From Trueperaceae bacterium (GTDB taxonomy: Bacteria; Deinococcota; Deinococci; Deinococcales; Trueperaceae): a DNA stretch of 64,000 nucleotides. The notes below the pieces were generated by a model. The model saw only the letters and a program-made list of their open reading frames with translations. It did not search any database and was not told the DNA's origin. The stretch's first letter is position 1. Each line of letters begins with the position of its first letter. Both the position numbers and the translations under genes were made by a program. The stretch covers positions 1,369,633 through 1,433,632 of the forward strand of contig CP070651.1 in NCBI GenBank assembly GCA_020354625.1. The letters are read 5' to 3'. Shown piece after piece: positions 28,322 through 37,256 of this stretch.

Positions 28322-29641
28322 ATGCCGACCCGCCGTTTCGACCGCGATATCTTCTCCCTGGCCTGGCCGGCGCTCCTTGCGTTGGCCGCCGATCCGCTGG
28401 TTTCGATGGTGGACACCGCCTTTGTCGGACGCCTGGGGACGAGGGAGTTGGCTGCATTGGGGGTCAATACTTCTATCTTCACCCTCATGTTCCTGGCCTT
28501 CAATTTTCTCGCGTATGGCACCACACCCATGATCGGTAAGGCGGTGGGTGGGGGTGATTGGGTGGAGGCTGGGCGCATCGTGGTGCAGGCTTTGTCGTTG
28601 GCGCTTCTGGTCGGGTTCGTTGCGCTGGTTTCCATTCAGCTTCTGGCCGTTCCCATTTTGACCGTGATGGGAACGTCGGACGAGCTGAGGCCGGATGCGT
28701 TGTCGTATCTGCGTGTACGGGCTTTGGCGGGACCGGCACTACTCTTGATCACAGCGGGAAATGGGGCCTTCAGAGGATTCCAAGACACCCGTACCCCGCT
28801 GTGGATCACCACGGTGTTGAACCTGGTCAACCTGGTTTTGGATCCGATCCTGATTTTTGCCTTCGGATGGGGACTCGCCGGTGCGGCTTGGGCTACCGTG
28901 ATCGCCCAGTGGCTCGGTGCGTTCGGGTTCGTCCTCTTTCTCCTCGTTGTACGTCGCGATAGGTACCGGGTCACGCTGACCCTACCGACGTTCAAGGAGT
29001 TCCAGCCGCTGCTTAGGGTGGGCTGGGAGTTGGCTGTTCGTACCTATTCTCTGGTCTTGGTCATGACGTTGGCCACGGCGGTTGCAACCCGGGTCGGCGT
29101 TGTAGAAGTTGCTGCCCATCAGGTCGCCTCCCAGCTCTGGTTTTTCCTGGCTATGGTCTCCGATTCGCTGGCGATTGCAGCGCAAGCGTTGGTCGCGCGT
29201 TTTTTGGGGGAGCATAGGCGAACAGAGGCCCGAGCCGTCGCCGATCGGTTGCTCTTTGTGGGGTTGGTGTTGGGAGTCTTGCTAGCGGGGTTGTTTTGGG
29301 GTTTGCGCCACGTTCTACCCCAGCTTTTCACCAGTGAACCCGCTGTACTATCGGCGGTATCGTCACTCTTTCCATTGATCGTTCTGATCCAGCCCATCAA
29401 TTCCTCGGTATTCGTTTGGGATGGGATATTTATGGGTGCAGGTGCGTTCGGTTATCTGGCGAGGGCCATGTTGTTGGTGGCGCTTGTCACCAGTCTCTTT
29501 CTGTTCTTGGTAATCCCGCTGAACCTTGGACTCCAAGGTGTGTGGTGGGGGATGGTGGCGTTGATGCTCGGTCGTGCTGTGTCCCTGGCGCTACGTTACT
29601 GGGGAGTGCAACCACTTATGAGCGTGGGTTCAGAGAGGTGA
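28322..29641 (+). CDS. MATE-family multidrug/toxin efflux transporter
   Basis: The product, 439 residues from the ATG at 28322, has about 12 membrane helices and family motifs IFSLAWPALLALAADPLVSMVDTAFVGRLGTRELAALGV at the N-terminus and AGNGAFRGFQDTRTPLWITTVLNLVNLVLDPILIF in the middle. It should export organic cations or metabolites in exchange for sodium or protons. It follows the hydrolase-OsmC gene closely and may be co-transcribed. An ATG 12 codons earlier is an alternative start. Confidence 0.9.
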   Translation: MPTRRFDRDIFSLAWPALLALAADPLVSMVDTAFVGRLGTRELAALGVNTSIFTLMFLAFNFLAYGTTPMIGKAVGGGDWVEAGRIVVQALSLALLVGFVALVSIQLLAVPILTVMGTSDELRPDALSYLRVRALAGPALLLITAGNGAFRGFQDTRTPLWITTVLNLVNLVLDPILIFAFGWGLAGAAWATVIAQWLGAFGFVLFLLVVRRDRYRVTLTLPTFKEFQPLLRVGWELAVRTYSLVLVMTLATAVATRVGVVEVAAHQVASQLWFFLAMVSDSLAIAAQALVARFLGEHRRTEARAVADRLLFVGLVLGVLLAGLFWGLRHVLPQLFTSEPAVLSAVSSLFPLIVLIQPINSSVFVWDGIFMGAGAFGYLARAMLLVALVTSLFLFLVIPLNLGLQGVWWGMVALMLGRAVSLALRYWGVQPLMSVGSER

Positions 29642-29742
29642 GCCGCTCGATTTGCTAGACTACGATAACGTCAGCAAGGTGGGCGGATGTACCCAAAAGC
29701 GGTGATGCACCGGAGATCGCTCTACAGCGTGAGGGAGTGGTT

Positions 29743-31134
29743 ATGGCTTTCAAGACCATCATCGAGCCGTTTCGTATCAAGGTGGTAGAGCCGATTCGGC
29801 GTACCACACGCGAAGAGCGAGATCAGGCGCTGCGCGAAGCGGGTTTCAACCTGTTTTTGCTCAGGGCTGAGGATGTTCTCATCGATCTCCTCACTGATTC
29901 TGGCACGGGCGCCATGTCCTCTGAGCAGTGGGCAGGCATGATGCGCGGTGACGAGTCCTACGCCGGCGCGCGTTCCTTCTATCGTTTTGAAGAGACCGTC
30001 AGAGAGATCACAGGTTTCAAACATATCGTGCCCACACACCAGGGGAGGGCGGCAGAACGCATCCTTTGTAGCGTCATGGTCAACCAGGGAGATATCGTTC
30101 CGAACAATACCCATTTCGATACCACCCGTGCCAATGTCGAGAACGTCGGGGCCACGGCGCTCGACATCCCGATTCCTGAAGCGGGACAACCGGCGACGAT
30201 TCACCCCTTCAAAGGCAATATCGACCTGGCAGCACTCGAGCACGTACTCGCTACGAACGCTGGTGGGGTGCCGTTGGTCATCCTTACCGTCACCAACAAT
30301 TCTGGTGGGGGACAACCCGTTAGCATGGCGAATCTGAAGGCTGCCAGCCATCTGTGTCGCAGCCACGGAGTCCCCCTCTTTCTGGATAGTTGCCGTTTTG
30401 CCGAGAACAGCTGGTTCATCAAGCTCCGTGAACCCGGCTTTGCCGACAAGACCCCTTTCGAGATCGCCCGTGAGATGTTCGGTTACGCAGATGGGGCCAC
30501 CATGAGCGCCAAAAAGGACGGCATGGCAAATATCGGTGGTTTTCTGGCTCTCAACGACGATGCGTTTGCCCAGAAGTGTAAAAACCTACTCATCCTTACC
30601 GAAGGATTCCCCACCTATGGTGGTTTGGCCGGCTACGATTTGGAGGCCTTGTCTATCGGCTTCAAGGAAGCGCTCGATGAGGACTACCTGCGCTACCGAA
30701 TTCGCTCGGTCGCCTATTTGGGAGAGCGGTTGACAGAAGCCGGGATCCCCCTCGTACAGCCTCCAGGAGGCCATGCCATCTATGTCGATGCCAAGGCGAT
30801 GCTGCCCCATATCCCCCAGCACCAATATCCGGCCTGGGCGCTCTCGCTCGCGCTCTACCTCGAAGGGGGCGTGCGGTCTGTAGAGATCGGTTCGGTGATG
30901 TTTGGCCGTAAACCCGATGGCAGCGAGCAACCCGCTGCCATGGAGCTCGTACGTCTGGCTTTTCCGCGTCGCGTCTATACCCAGAGCCACGTCGATTACC
31001 TGGCCGAGGTCCTCATCCACGTACACCAGATCCGGGACAGGATCTGCGGGGTGCATATCAAAGAGGCGCCTGAGGTCTTGAGGCACTTTAGCGCCTCGTT
31101 CGAACCGGTCGGGGGAGACTTGCTCGCCCCTTGA
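29743..31134 (+). CDS. tnaA: Tryptophanase
   Basis: The 463-residue PLP lyase splits tryptophan into indole, pyruvate and ammonia. The PLP lysine is K258 (TMSAKKDGM), with VTNNSGGGQPVSM and FLDSCRFAENSWFIK near 190-225. The C-terminal LRHFSASFEPV carries H448, matching E. coli TnaA His463; tyrosine phenol-lyases have Phe at this place, so tryptophanase is the better call. GAGGGAG lies five bases before the ATG at 29743. No tnaC-like leader peptide was recognised. Located after a MATE exporter gene. Confidence 0.88.
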   Translation: MAFKTIIEPFRIKVVEPIRRTTREERDQALREAGFNLFLLRAEDVLIDLLTDSGTGAMSSEQWAGMMRGDESYAGARSFYRFEETVREITGFKHIVPTHQGRAAERILCSVMVNQGDIVPNNTHFDTTRANVENVGATALDIPIPEAGQPATIHPFKGNIDLAALEHVLATNAGGVPLVILTVTNNSGGGQPVSMANLKAASHLCRSHGVPLFLDSCRFAENSWFIKLREPGFADKTPFEIAREMFGYADGATMSAKKDGMANIGGFLALNDDAFAQKCKNLLILTEGFPTYGGLAGYDLEALSIGFKEALDEDYLRYRIRSVAYLGERLTEAGIPLVQPPGGHAIYVDAKAMLPHIPQHQYPAWALSLALYLEGGVRSVEIGSVMFGRKPDGSEQPAAMELVRLAFPRRVYTQSHVDYLAEVLIHVHQIRDRICGVHIKEAPEVLRHFSASFEPVGGDLLAP

Positions 31135-31212
31135 TTTTTGGAGGTTGGAGACTCAGCTCTTTTTACGGTGATGCGTGACGAGTAAATTGTGATGATATGA
31201 CCTGGGTTCCTG

Positions 31213-31218
31213 TATAGT
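31213..31218 (+). promoter_or_regulatory. -10 box TATAGT, trhO
   Basis: TATAGT ends seven bases before the ATG of the following gene. No -35 box at normal spacing was seen. A leaderless transcript is predicted. Confidence 0.45.
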
Positions 31219-31225
31219 AGGGGCG

Positions 31226-31966
31226 ATGTCAGGGCTTTGGCACGATGCCTTTTACCGTTTCGTCCCGATCGTGGACCCAGACCGATTGGTAACCATACTC
31301 ACCGAGCGCTTGCGGGGTGCTGGGGTGTTGGGGACGGTCTTGGTTGCCGAGGAGGGGATCAACGCCATGTTGGCGGGGGGGGATGCTCAGCTGGAAGAGG
31401 CGCGCAGATCGTTCGAAGTCGAAGGGTTTACCGGATTACGGTTTCAGCGCACGCCTTGCCGGACGAAACCGTTTAGGCATCTGAAGGTGAAGCGTAAAAG
31501 GGAGCTTGTTCCGCTAGGTATCCCGGGGGTGAAGGTCTTTCGATCCAGTGTCGTCGACCTCTCTCCACATGAGTGGCGTAAGCTGATCAAGCACCCGGAT
31601 ACGGTGCTGATCGATAACCGTAATCACTTCGAAGTCCAGCTGGGTCACTTCAAGGGTGCGATCGACCCCGGCGTCCAAAACTTCCGTGAGTTTGCCGAAT
31701 ACGCCCGTGCACGGTTTGTTGAGTGGCGTGGTAAGAATGTCGCGATGTACTGTACTGGGGGCATTCGTTGTCAAAAAGCAGGTGCTTGGCTCTCGGAAGA
31801 GGGCCTGCGTGTCTACCAACTCGATGGGGGTATCCTCAACTACTTTGCACAGGTTGAAGATGCCGGCAACGATTTTGAGGGCGAGTGTTTCGTATTCGAT
31901 GCCCGCTTCGCTTTGGGGAGTGATCTTCACGAAGTCGGGGGCTTATCTGCAACGGAGCCCGGGTAA
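31226..31966 (+). CDS. trhO: tRNA uridine(34) hydroxylase, rhodanese-like
   Basis: The 246-residue protein has the TrhO (YceA) layout: an N-terminal ferredoxin-like region with LVAEEGINAMLAG (residues 39-51), TPCRTKPFRHLKVKRKRELVPLG, then a rhodanese domain with VLIDNRNHFEVQLGHFKGA and the active loop CTGGIRCQKA (C176, C182). The family uses oxygen to hydroxylate U34 of some tRNAs. The start is close behind a TATAGT box and has no Shine-Dalgarno sequence. Confidence 0.92.
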   Translation: MSGLWHDAFYRFVPIVDPDRLVTILTERLRGAGVLGTVLVAEEGINAMLAGGDAQLEEARRSFEVEGFTGLRFQRTPCRTKPFRHLKVKRKRELVPLGIPGVKVFRSSVVDLSPHEWRKLIKHPDTVLIDNRNHFEVQLGHFKGAIDPGVQNFREFAEYARARFVEWRGKNVAMYCTGGIRCQKAGAWLSEEGLRVYQLDGGILNYFAQVEDAGNDFEGECFVFDARFALGSDLHEVGGLSATEPG

Positions 31967-32254
31967 GCCTCTTGTGTCTGATCCCCCTCGATCTGGGCAC
32001 CAACTCGATTCGTGGCCGGAGTCGTTGCAAGTAGGGTGATGTTGTGACGACAGGTGATCGATTTGATATAACCTTTCATATGCCGCATTCTCATCAAGGA
32101 GTGTGATATGACCTCATAGGCAGGTCGTGTCTGCTTTTTGTCACTCGATGTTTCAGGATGTGAGCCAACGCTGCCGGGTAACCTACGGGTATTTGGGTGA
32201 CAGGTAGCTGCTTGGGGGAGTGGAAACGAATGTGGGTAGATCGGGGAGCATAAT

Positions 32255-34492
32255 TTGTTGAGGCCAATCGCTCTTTTCGTCACAACCCGGCCGAGGTTCG
32301 TTCTCGCCTTCTGGTCGGTTTTCTTTCTCGTCTGTTTGCCGTTTGTCGGTCGTATCGGTGAGGTGTTGACCAGCGACACGGGGCAAGCTCCAGAGAGCGT
32401 TGCTGTACGGGTGAGAGAGCGAATCACGCAGGGATTCGATGGGCAGACCGGCTCGCGTGTGTTGCTCGTCGCTCAAGCGACCGAGGGGACCACGACGGAG
32501 GAGTTCGAAACCGGTTTTTCAGCGCTTTTGCAAGAGATCGCTGGCCTCGAAGGCGTCGAACTGGTGAGAGATTCCCGAAAAGAGACGATCATTCCCGGGC
32601 TGAGTCAACTCGATGGTGCCTATATCGCACTGATCGGTTTGCAGGAGACTGATCTCAAGCAGAGCTTGCATATCGTCAAAGAGATCCGTGCGCTGTTCCC
32701 TGCGCGAGCAGGCTTCAACGCCTATCTGACCGGTGGTCCGGCCAACTCACTCGAGCTTCAAGAGATCGGTAAGCAAGATGCGCGCCGCGCTGAAGTCTTC
32801 GGTCTAGGGATCAGTTTGATCGTCTTGGTGATCGTCTTCGGTGCGCTGACAGCAGCCCTTTTACCCCTGTTGGTGGCGATCGGTTCGATTACCATCTCGT
32901 TCACGATCCTTTTCTTCTTGGGACATCTGATCGACATCGCCATCATTGCCCAGATGATCGTCTCGCTCTTGGGGCTCGCCACCGGGATCGACTACGCTCT
33001 CCTGATGGTGAACCGTTTTCGAGAGGAGCTCGGGCACGGTAGAGATGCTTTGGAAGCCGCTCAAAACACCACTCTGACGGCCGGACGTTCGATCCTGGTC
33101 AGCGGTTTGACGGTTCTGGTCGCGTTGGCAGCCCTGTTGGTGCCGCCCCTCGCTTTCATCCGTACGATTGGGATCGCCAGCGTCATCGCCATGCTTTTCA
33201 GCGTCACGATTTCGCTGACGGCTCTTCCAGCCTGCCTGGCCCTGTTGGGTAAACGGGTGAACTGGCTCAAGGTGACCAAATCTACGCCCGGCTTGCGGAG
33301 CCGCGCCTTTTGGCAGGCCTTCGCTGAGCGGAGGGTGAGCCGTCCCTGGTTCTGGACCATTTTCAGCACCGTGATCCTTTTGTTGCTCAGTCTGCCGGCC
33401 ACCCGAATGGACGTGGCCCTCGCGGGTAGCAAGGGTCTTGCCGAGACGACCGATACTCGGAAGGCTCAAGTGATCTTGGAACCTCTCAATCTAGCGAGTT
33501 TGGAGAAGACGTTCGACATCCTGATCGATTTCGAACAGGAAGGTTTCTACCACCCTTCTTCGGTCCGTGCGGTGGCGCAGTTTACCCGGCGTGTCCGTGA
33601 GCTTGACCACGTCGGTCAGGTGCTCTCCGCCGCGAGTCTAGAAGGTGTCCCGAGTCTTTTGCTTCACCAATACCTCGCCACTCCAGAAACAGCGGCTCAG
33701 AGTCCTTTTAGTGAATTGATCTCGGCGACGGTGAGTCGGGACGGTCGTTATGCACTCGTGAGACTCTTCCCCTCCGGGGATGCGCGGCTCGCCGAAATCG
33801 ATTCGCTCGATCGCAGTTTGCACTACCTGGTGGAACAGTCGAGCTTGAACGCCTCGATCGGTGGTGGATACGTAGCGTCGCGAGAGTGGAAGGGTGCGCT
33901 TTACAGGAGCTTTCCTCTGGCGTTGGGTCTCGTCTATCTGGCCACCTACATCCTCTTGGGCTTGGTGTTTCGCTCCCTCTTGATTCCGCTCAAGTCGATC
34001 CTTTTGAATACGCTGACGGTAGGGGCGGCCTTCGGGGTCATCACGGCTGTGTTTCAACACGGATGGTTATCTTCGCTTCTCGGGTGGTCGAGCAGTTTCG
34101 GGTTCGTCGAGGCCAGCGTGCCCTTTTTCATCTTTGCCGTGGTGTTCGGCCTGAGCATGGACTATGAAGTATTTCTGGTTTCGCGCATCTATGAAGGCCA
34201 CCAGCGCAACATGTCCGACCGTAGGGCTGTCGTTTATGCCCTCTCGACTACCGGAAGCGTGATCAGTAGTGCTGCACTTATCATGTTGATCGTTTTTGTC
34301 GCCTTCCTGTCCAGTCGGTTGGTGATCGTCCAAACCCTCGGGGTCGGGCTCAGCGTCGCGGTGATTCTCGATGCGACGCTGGTGCGCTTTGCCTTGGTAC
34401 CAGCGGTCATGCTCCTTTTAGGAAAGTGGAATTGGTGGCTCCCACAACGTTTTGCCAGGTTCGCTGAAAAGGTGAATCTGAGTCACGATTGA
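32255..34492 (+). CDS. MMPL-family (RND superfamily) membrane transporter
   Basis: The 745-residue protein has one N-terminal helix, a large extracytoplasmic loop (about 40-170), five more helices, and then the same pattern again, giving about 12 helices in two halves. LATGIDYALLMVNRFREEL and FGLSMDYEVFLVSRIYEGH are the paired helix-4 and helix-10 motifs carrying the Asp-Tyr proton-relay residues of MMPL proteins. It probably exports lipids, carotenoid derivatives or other hydrophobic compounds. The start is a TTG with GGGGAG nine bases upstream. Confidence 0.88.
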   Translation: MLRPIALFVTTRPRFVLAFWSVFFLVCLPFVGRIGEVLTSDTGQAPESVAVRVRERITQGFDGQTGSRVLLVAQATEGTTTEEFETGFSALLQEIAGLEGVELVRDSRKETIIPGLSQLDGAYIALIGLQETDLKQSLHIVKEIRALFPARAGFNAYLTGGPANSLELQEIGKQDARRAEVFGLGISLIVLVIVFGALTAALLPLLVAIGSITISFTILFFLGHLIDIAIIAQMIVSLLGLATGIDYALLMVNRFREELGHGRDALEAAQNTTLTAGRSILVSGLTVLVALAALLVPPLAFIRTIGIASVIAMLFSVTISLTALPACLALLGKRVNWLKVTKSTPGLRSRAFWQAFAERRVSRPWFWTIFSTVILLLLSLPATRMDVALAGSKGLAETTDTRKAQVILEPLNLASLEKTFDILIDFEQEGFYHPSSVRAVAQFTRRVRELDHVGQVLSAASLEGVPSLLLHQYLATPETAAQSPFSELISATVSRDGRYALVRLFPSGDARLAEIDSLDRSLHYLVEQSSLNASIGGGYVASREWKGALYRSFPLALGLVYLATYILLGLVFRSLLIPLKSILLNTLTVGAAFGVITAVFQHGWLSSLLGWSSSFGFVEASVPFFIFAVVFGLSMDYEVFLVSRIYEGHQRNMSDRRAVVYALSTTGSVISSAALIMLIVFVAFLSSRLVIVQTLGVGLSVAVILDATLVRFALVPAVMLLLGKWNWWLPQRFARFAEKVNLSHD

Positions 34493-34612
34493 ACTGTTGG
34501 TGCTGGTCATTCCGGTAACTACTCGTCCTCGTGTCGCACTCACTTTGCAATATAGTGGATGCGATCCTGCTCTGTTGCCTGGATGAGATAACGATCCCAA
34601 GGAGGTTCTTTT

Positions 34613-35095
34613 ATGAATAGATCCAAGTTGCCTTTTGCTGGTCTGATAGTACTCGTACTCTTTTTGGGTATGAGCACGGCTCAAGAGTTCGACGCTTCTT
34701 TAGGGGCTGATACCTACAACAGCTGCATGGGTTGCCATCAGGCGGATGGAAAGGGTCGTCCGGGCATCTTTCCACCTCTCGCCGAGAACATGCCGATCAT
34801 ATTCGCTGCTGATGGGGGGCGTGAATATCTTATCAACGTACTTCTGTTCGGACTCCAAGGGGAAATCGAGGTGCTCGGTGCCACGTACAACGGCTTGATG
34901 CCGAGTTGGGCGGCGAGTCTTAGCGACGACCAGATTGCGGCGGTACTCAATCATGAGCTCACAAGTTGGGGCAACGAACAGCTCCTCACAGATCCGTTCG
35001 AGCCCATTACTTCAGATGAAGTCGCCGTCATCCGCGAACTCGGTCGCAGCGCCAGTGACGTCTTGGAGCTTAGGCAAGGTCTTGTGTTGGAGTAA
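34613..35095 (+). CDS. Exported c-type cytochrome
   Basis: The 160-residue precursor has a signal peptide cut after about residue 23 (STA-Q) and one haem-binding CxxCH (C38, C41, H42 in NSCMGCHQADGKG). M96 (NGLMPSWAASLSDDQIAAVLNH) is the likely sixth haem ligand, a class I monohaem fold with a 40-residue C-terminal extension. It probably shuttles electrons outside the cytoplasmic membrane. AAGGAGG lies eight bases before the ATG. Confidence 0.92.
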   Translation: MNRSKLPFAGLIVLVLFLGMSTAQEFDASLGADTYNSCMGCHQADGKGRPGIFPPLAENMPIIFAADGGREYLINVLLFGLQGEIEVLGATYNGLMPSWAASLSDDQIAAVLNHELTSWGNEQLLTDPFEPITSDEVAVIRELGRSASDVLELRQGLVLE

Positions 35096-35155
35096 AACCC
35101 GTTCGACCTGATGGTTTTGGGACTTTTACCTCTTCTCCTGCGGTTTCGTAGTTCT

Positions 35156-35683
35156 ATGTACCGTTGTCAAAGATGTCTCCTTGTCGCGTGGTTGCTGGTT
35201 CTGCTCTGTGTGCTCAAGGCTTGTGTGCCGAGCGTCGTGAGCGTTCCGCGCAGGCAAGCGGTACCCCTTCAGGTGGGCATCCCGTTCGAGGCGGGTTCCG
35301 GTACAACACCTTACTTGCTCAAGACCTATTCCTACCGGACCTTCGGCTTCGATCCAGGTGCGTTTTCTGGTGAGATTTGGGTTCCTCGCTCGCGTCTGGT
35401 TGAGACCGCTTTAGTAACTCAGGCATTCGCGTACCAGGCTCTGGAGATTCCACCCGGGTGGAGTCTGGATCTGGTCGAGGTTCGTGCGGTACGCACTCGT
35501 CTCGGTGGTGCCGTTGAGGTGTCGGAGGCAGACATCGGGGCAGGGAGCGCTTACACCTTCGAAGCGGTCTTCCGGCTTAGCATCCCTGGGGGGGTGTCAC
35601 CGGGTCTCTATTCGGTCGAAGCGATCCTTAGAACAAGAAACCCAGAGAGCGAGACGTCAGAGTTCCTGGTACGTATCGACTGA
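35156..35683 (+). CDS. Exported protein of unknown function, possible lipoprotein
   Basis: From the ATG at 35156 the product has 175 residues: MYRCQRC, a hydrophobic stretch WLLVLLCVLKAC, then a beta-rich domain (PLQVGIPFEAGSGT, FRLSIPGGVSPGLYSVEAILRTRN) that resembles an Ig-like fold. The cysteine after LKA might be a lipobox, but Lys at its -2 position is unusual. It follows the cytochrome c gene and may share its transcript. No known family was recognised. An ATG 15 codons earlier would break up the signal peptide. Confidence 0.6.
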   Translation: MYRCQRCLLVAWLLVLLCVLKACVPSVVSVPRRQAVPLQVGIPFEAGSGTTPYLLKTYSYRTFGFDPGAFSGEIWVPRSRLVETALVTQAFAYQALEIPPGWSLDLVEVRAVRTRLGGAVEVSEADIGAGSAYTFEAVFRLSIPGGVSPGLYSVEAILRTRNPESETSEFLVRID

Positions 35684-35758
35684 TGACGTCCAGTATGTGA
35701 ATCCACCTTCTGTCGTTCGGTCTGGCGTAGCCTAGCCAGACATGGTGACGTGTGTTTT

Positions 35759-37195
35759 CTAGCGTGGCATCGTCATCGAGAGATACTTGATCTCCAGATA
35801 CTCTTCGATACCCCAAGGGCCACCCTCGCGCCCCAGGCCCGATTGCTTCACGCCTCCGAAGGGCGCATAAGGGACCGCAGGTACTCCGTCGTTGACCCCT
35901 ACGATGCCGTACTCGAGCGCTTCGGATACCCGGAAAGCACGGCTCAGATCGTTGGTATAGAGGTAGGCGGCCAGACCGTACTGGGTGTCGTTGGCTTTGC
36001 CGATGACTTCGGCTTCGTCATCGAATGCGATGATGGGTGCTACCGGACCGAAGGTCTCTTCTTGCATGATTTTCATTTCGCTGGTGATGTCGGTGAGCAC
36101 TGTCGGCTCGAAGTAGAGGCCCTCGAGAGAGCGCCCTCCCGTTTTGAGCGAAGCCCCCTTGGCCACAGCATCCTGAATGTGCTGCTGCACTTTGGTAAGC
36201 CCTTGTTCATCCACCAGCGGGCCGATATCGGTATCGTCACGGAGGGGATCACCCACCCTCAGGGCCTCTGTCGCACGGATATAGCGATCGGTGAAGGCTT
36301 CCAAGACGCTGGAATGGACGTAGATTCGGTTGGTGCATACGCACGTTTGGCCAGCGTTGCGGTACTTGCAGGCTACGACCTCGCGAACGGCCAGGTCGAG
36401 ATCTGCGTCGTCAAAGATCAAGAACGGGGCATGACCACCTAGTTCGAGAGAGATCTTCTTGACGGTTTCAGAGGCCTTCTTATAGAGCAGCCTTCCGACC
36501 TCGGTCGAACCCGTAAAGGTGAGCTTTCGGATCTGAGGGTCGGCGAGCAGCGTGTCTGAAAGGGGAACCGGGTCACGGGTGGGTAACACCTGCAGGGTCC
36601 CTTCAGGTCCGCCTGCCTGGCGCCATAAATCTGCAAGGTAGAGAGCGCTCAGCGGTGTCTGCTCTGCCGGTTTGAGAATGAAGCTACAACCGGCTGCCAG
36701 GGCAGGTCCCGCCTTGCGGGTCACCATGGCGGCGGGGAAGTTCCACGGCGTGATGGCGAAGACGGGTCCGACAGGTTGTTTGATTGCCATCAGTCGTTTT
36801 TGCGGCAGGTGGCTGGGGAAGACGTCTCCGTAGACGCGTTTGGCTTCTTCGGCATACCACTTGACGAAGCCGGCAGCATAGCTGATTTCGGTTCGTGCCT
36901 CTTTGATCGGTTTTCCCATCTCCAAGGTCATGGTTTTGGCCAGCTCCTCGGCATGTCCTGTGATGAGGTCGTGCCACGCCATGAGGATCTCGGAGCGTTC
37001 GAAGGCCGTAGTCCCCTTCCAACCCTCGAAGGCTCGCCAGCCTGCGGCTGCGGCCTCGATGGCTTCTTGAGGACCACAGTCGGCCACTTCGGCGATGACG
37101 GTGCCATCGATAGGACTCTTTAGCGGGTAGGATTTCTGCGCTTGCTGCCAGGCATCGGTGATATAGCGTTTTTCGGCGGATTGGAGGCTGCTCAT
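35759..37195 (-). CDS. NAD(P)-dependent aldehyde dehydrogenase, succinate-semialdehyde type
   Basis: The 478-residue enzyme has the full aldehyde dehydrogenase set: ITPWNFPAAMVTRK (149-161), K175 in FILKPAEQTPLSA, FTGSTEVGRLL, general base E251 (LELGGHAPFLIFDDADLD), nucleophile C285 (NAGQTCVCTNRIYV) and EETFGPVAPI. MSSLQSAEK, QPVGPVFAITPWNFP and SGLGREGGPWGIEEYLEIKYLS resemble GabD, which oxidises succinate semialdehyde to succinate. Substrate identity is inferred. GAAGG lies four bases before the ATG. Confidence 0.88.
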   Translation of the reverse strand: MSSLQSAEKRYITDAWQQAQKSYPLKSPIDGTVIAEVADCGPQEAIEAAAAGWRAFEGWKGTTAFERSEILMAWHDLITGHAEELAKTMTLEMGKPIKEARTEISYAAGFVKWYAEEAKRVYGDVFPSHLPQKRLMAIKQPVGPVFAITPWNFPAAMVTRKAGPALAAGCSFILKPAEQTPLSALYLADLWRQAGGPEGTLQVLPTRDPVPLSDTLLADPQIRKLTFTGSTEVGRLLYKKASETVKKISLELGGHAPFLIFDDADLDLAVREVVACKYRNAGQTCVCTNRIYVHSSVLEAFTDRYIRATEALRVGDPLRDDTDIGPLVDEQGLTKVQQHIQDAVAKGASLKTGGRSLEGLYFEPTVLTDITSEMKIMQEETFGPVAPIIAFDDEAEVIGKANDTQYGLAAYLYTNDLSRAFRVSEALEYGIVGVNDGVPAVPYAPFGGVKQSGLGREGGPWGIEEYLEIKYLSMTMPR

Positions 37196-37256
37196 AAGAC
37201 CTTCTTTCCCTGTTGCTCGGTCTGACTCTACCAGGCCGAGCAGCAGAAATGGGACA

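Noticed and set aside
31165-31200. Sixth inverted-repeat element upstream of trhO
   Set aside because: GGTGATGCGTGACGAGTAA resembles one arm, but no opposite arm is nearby.
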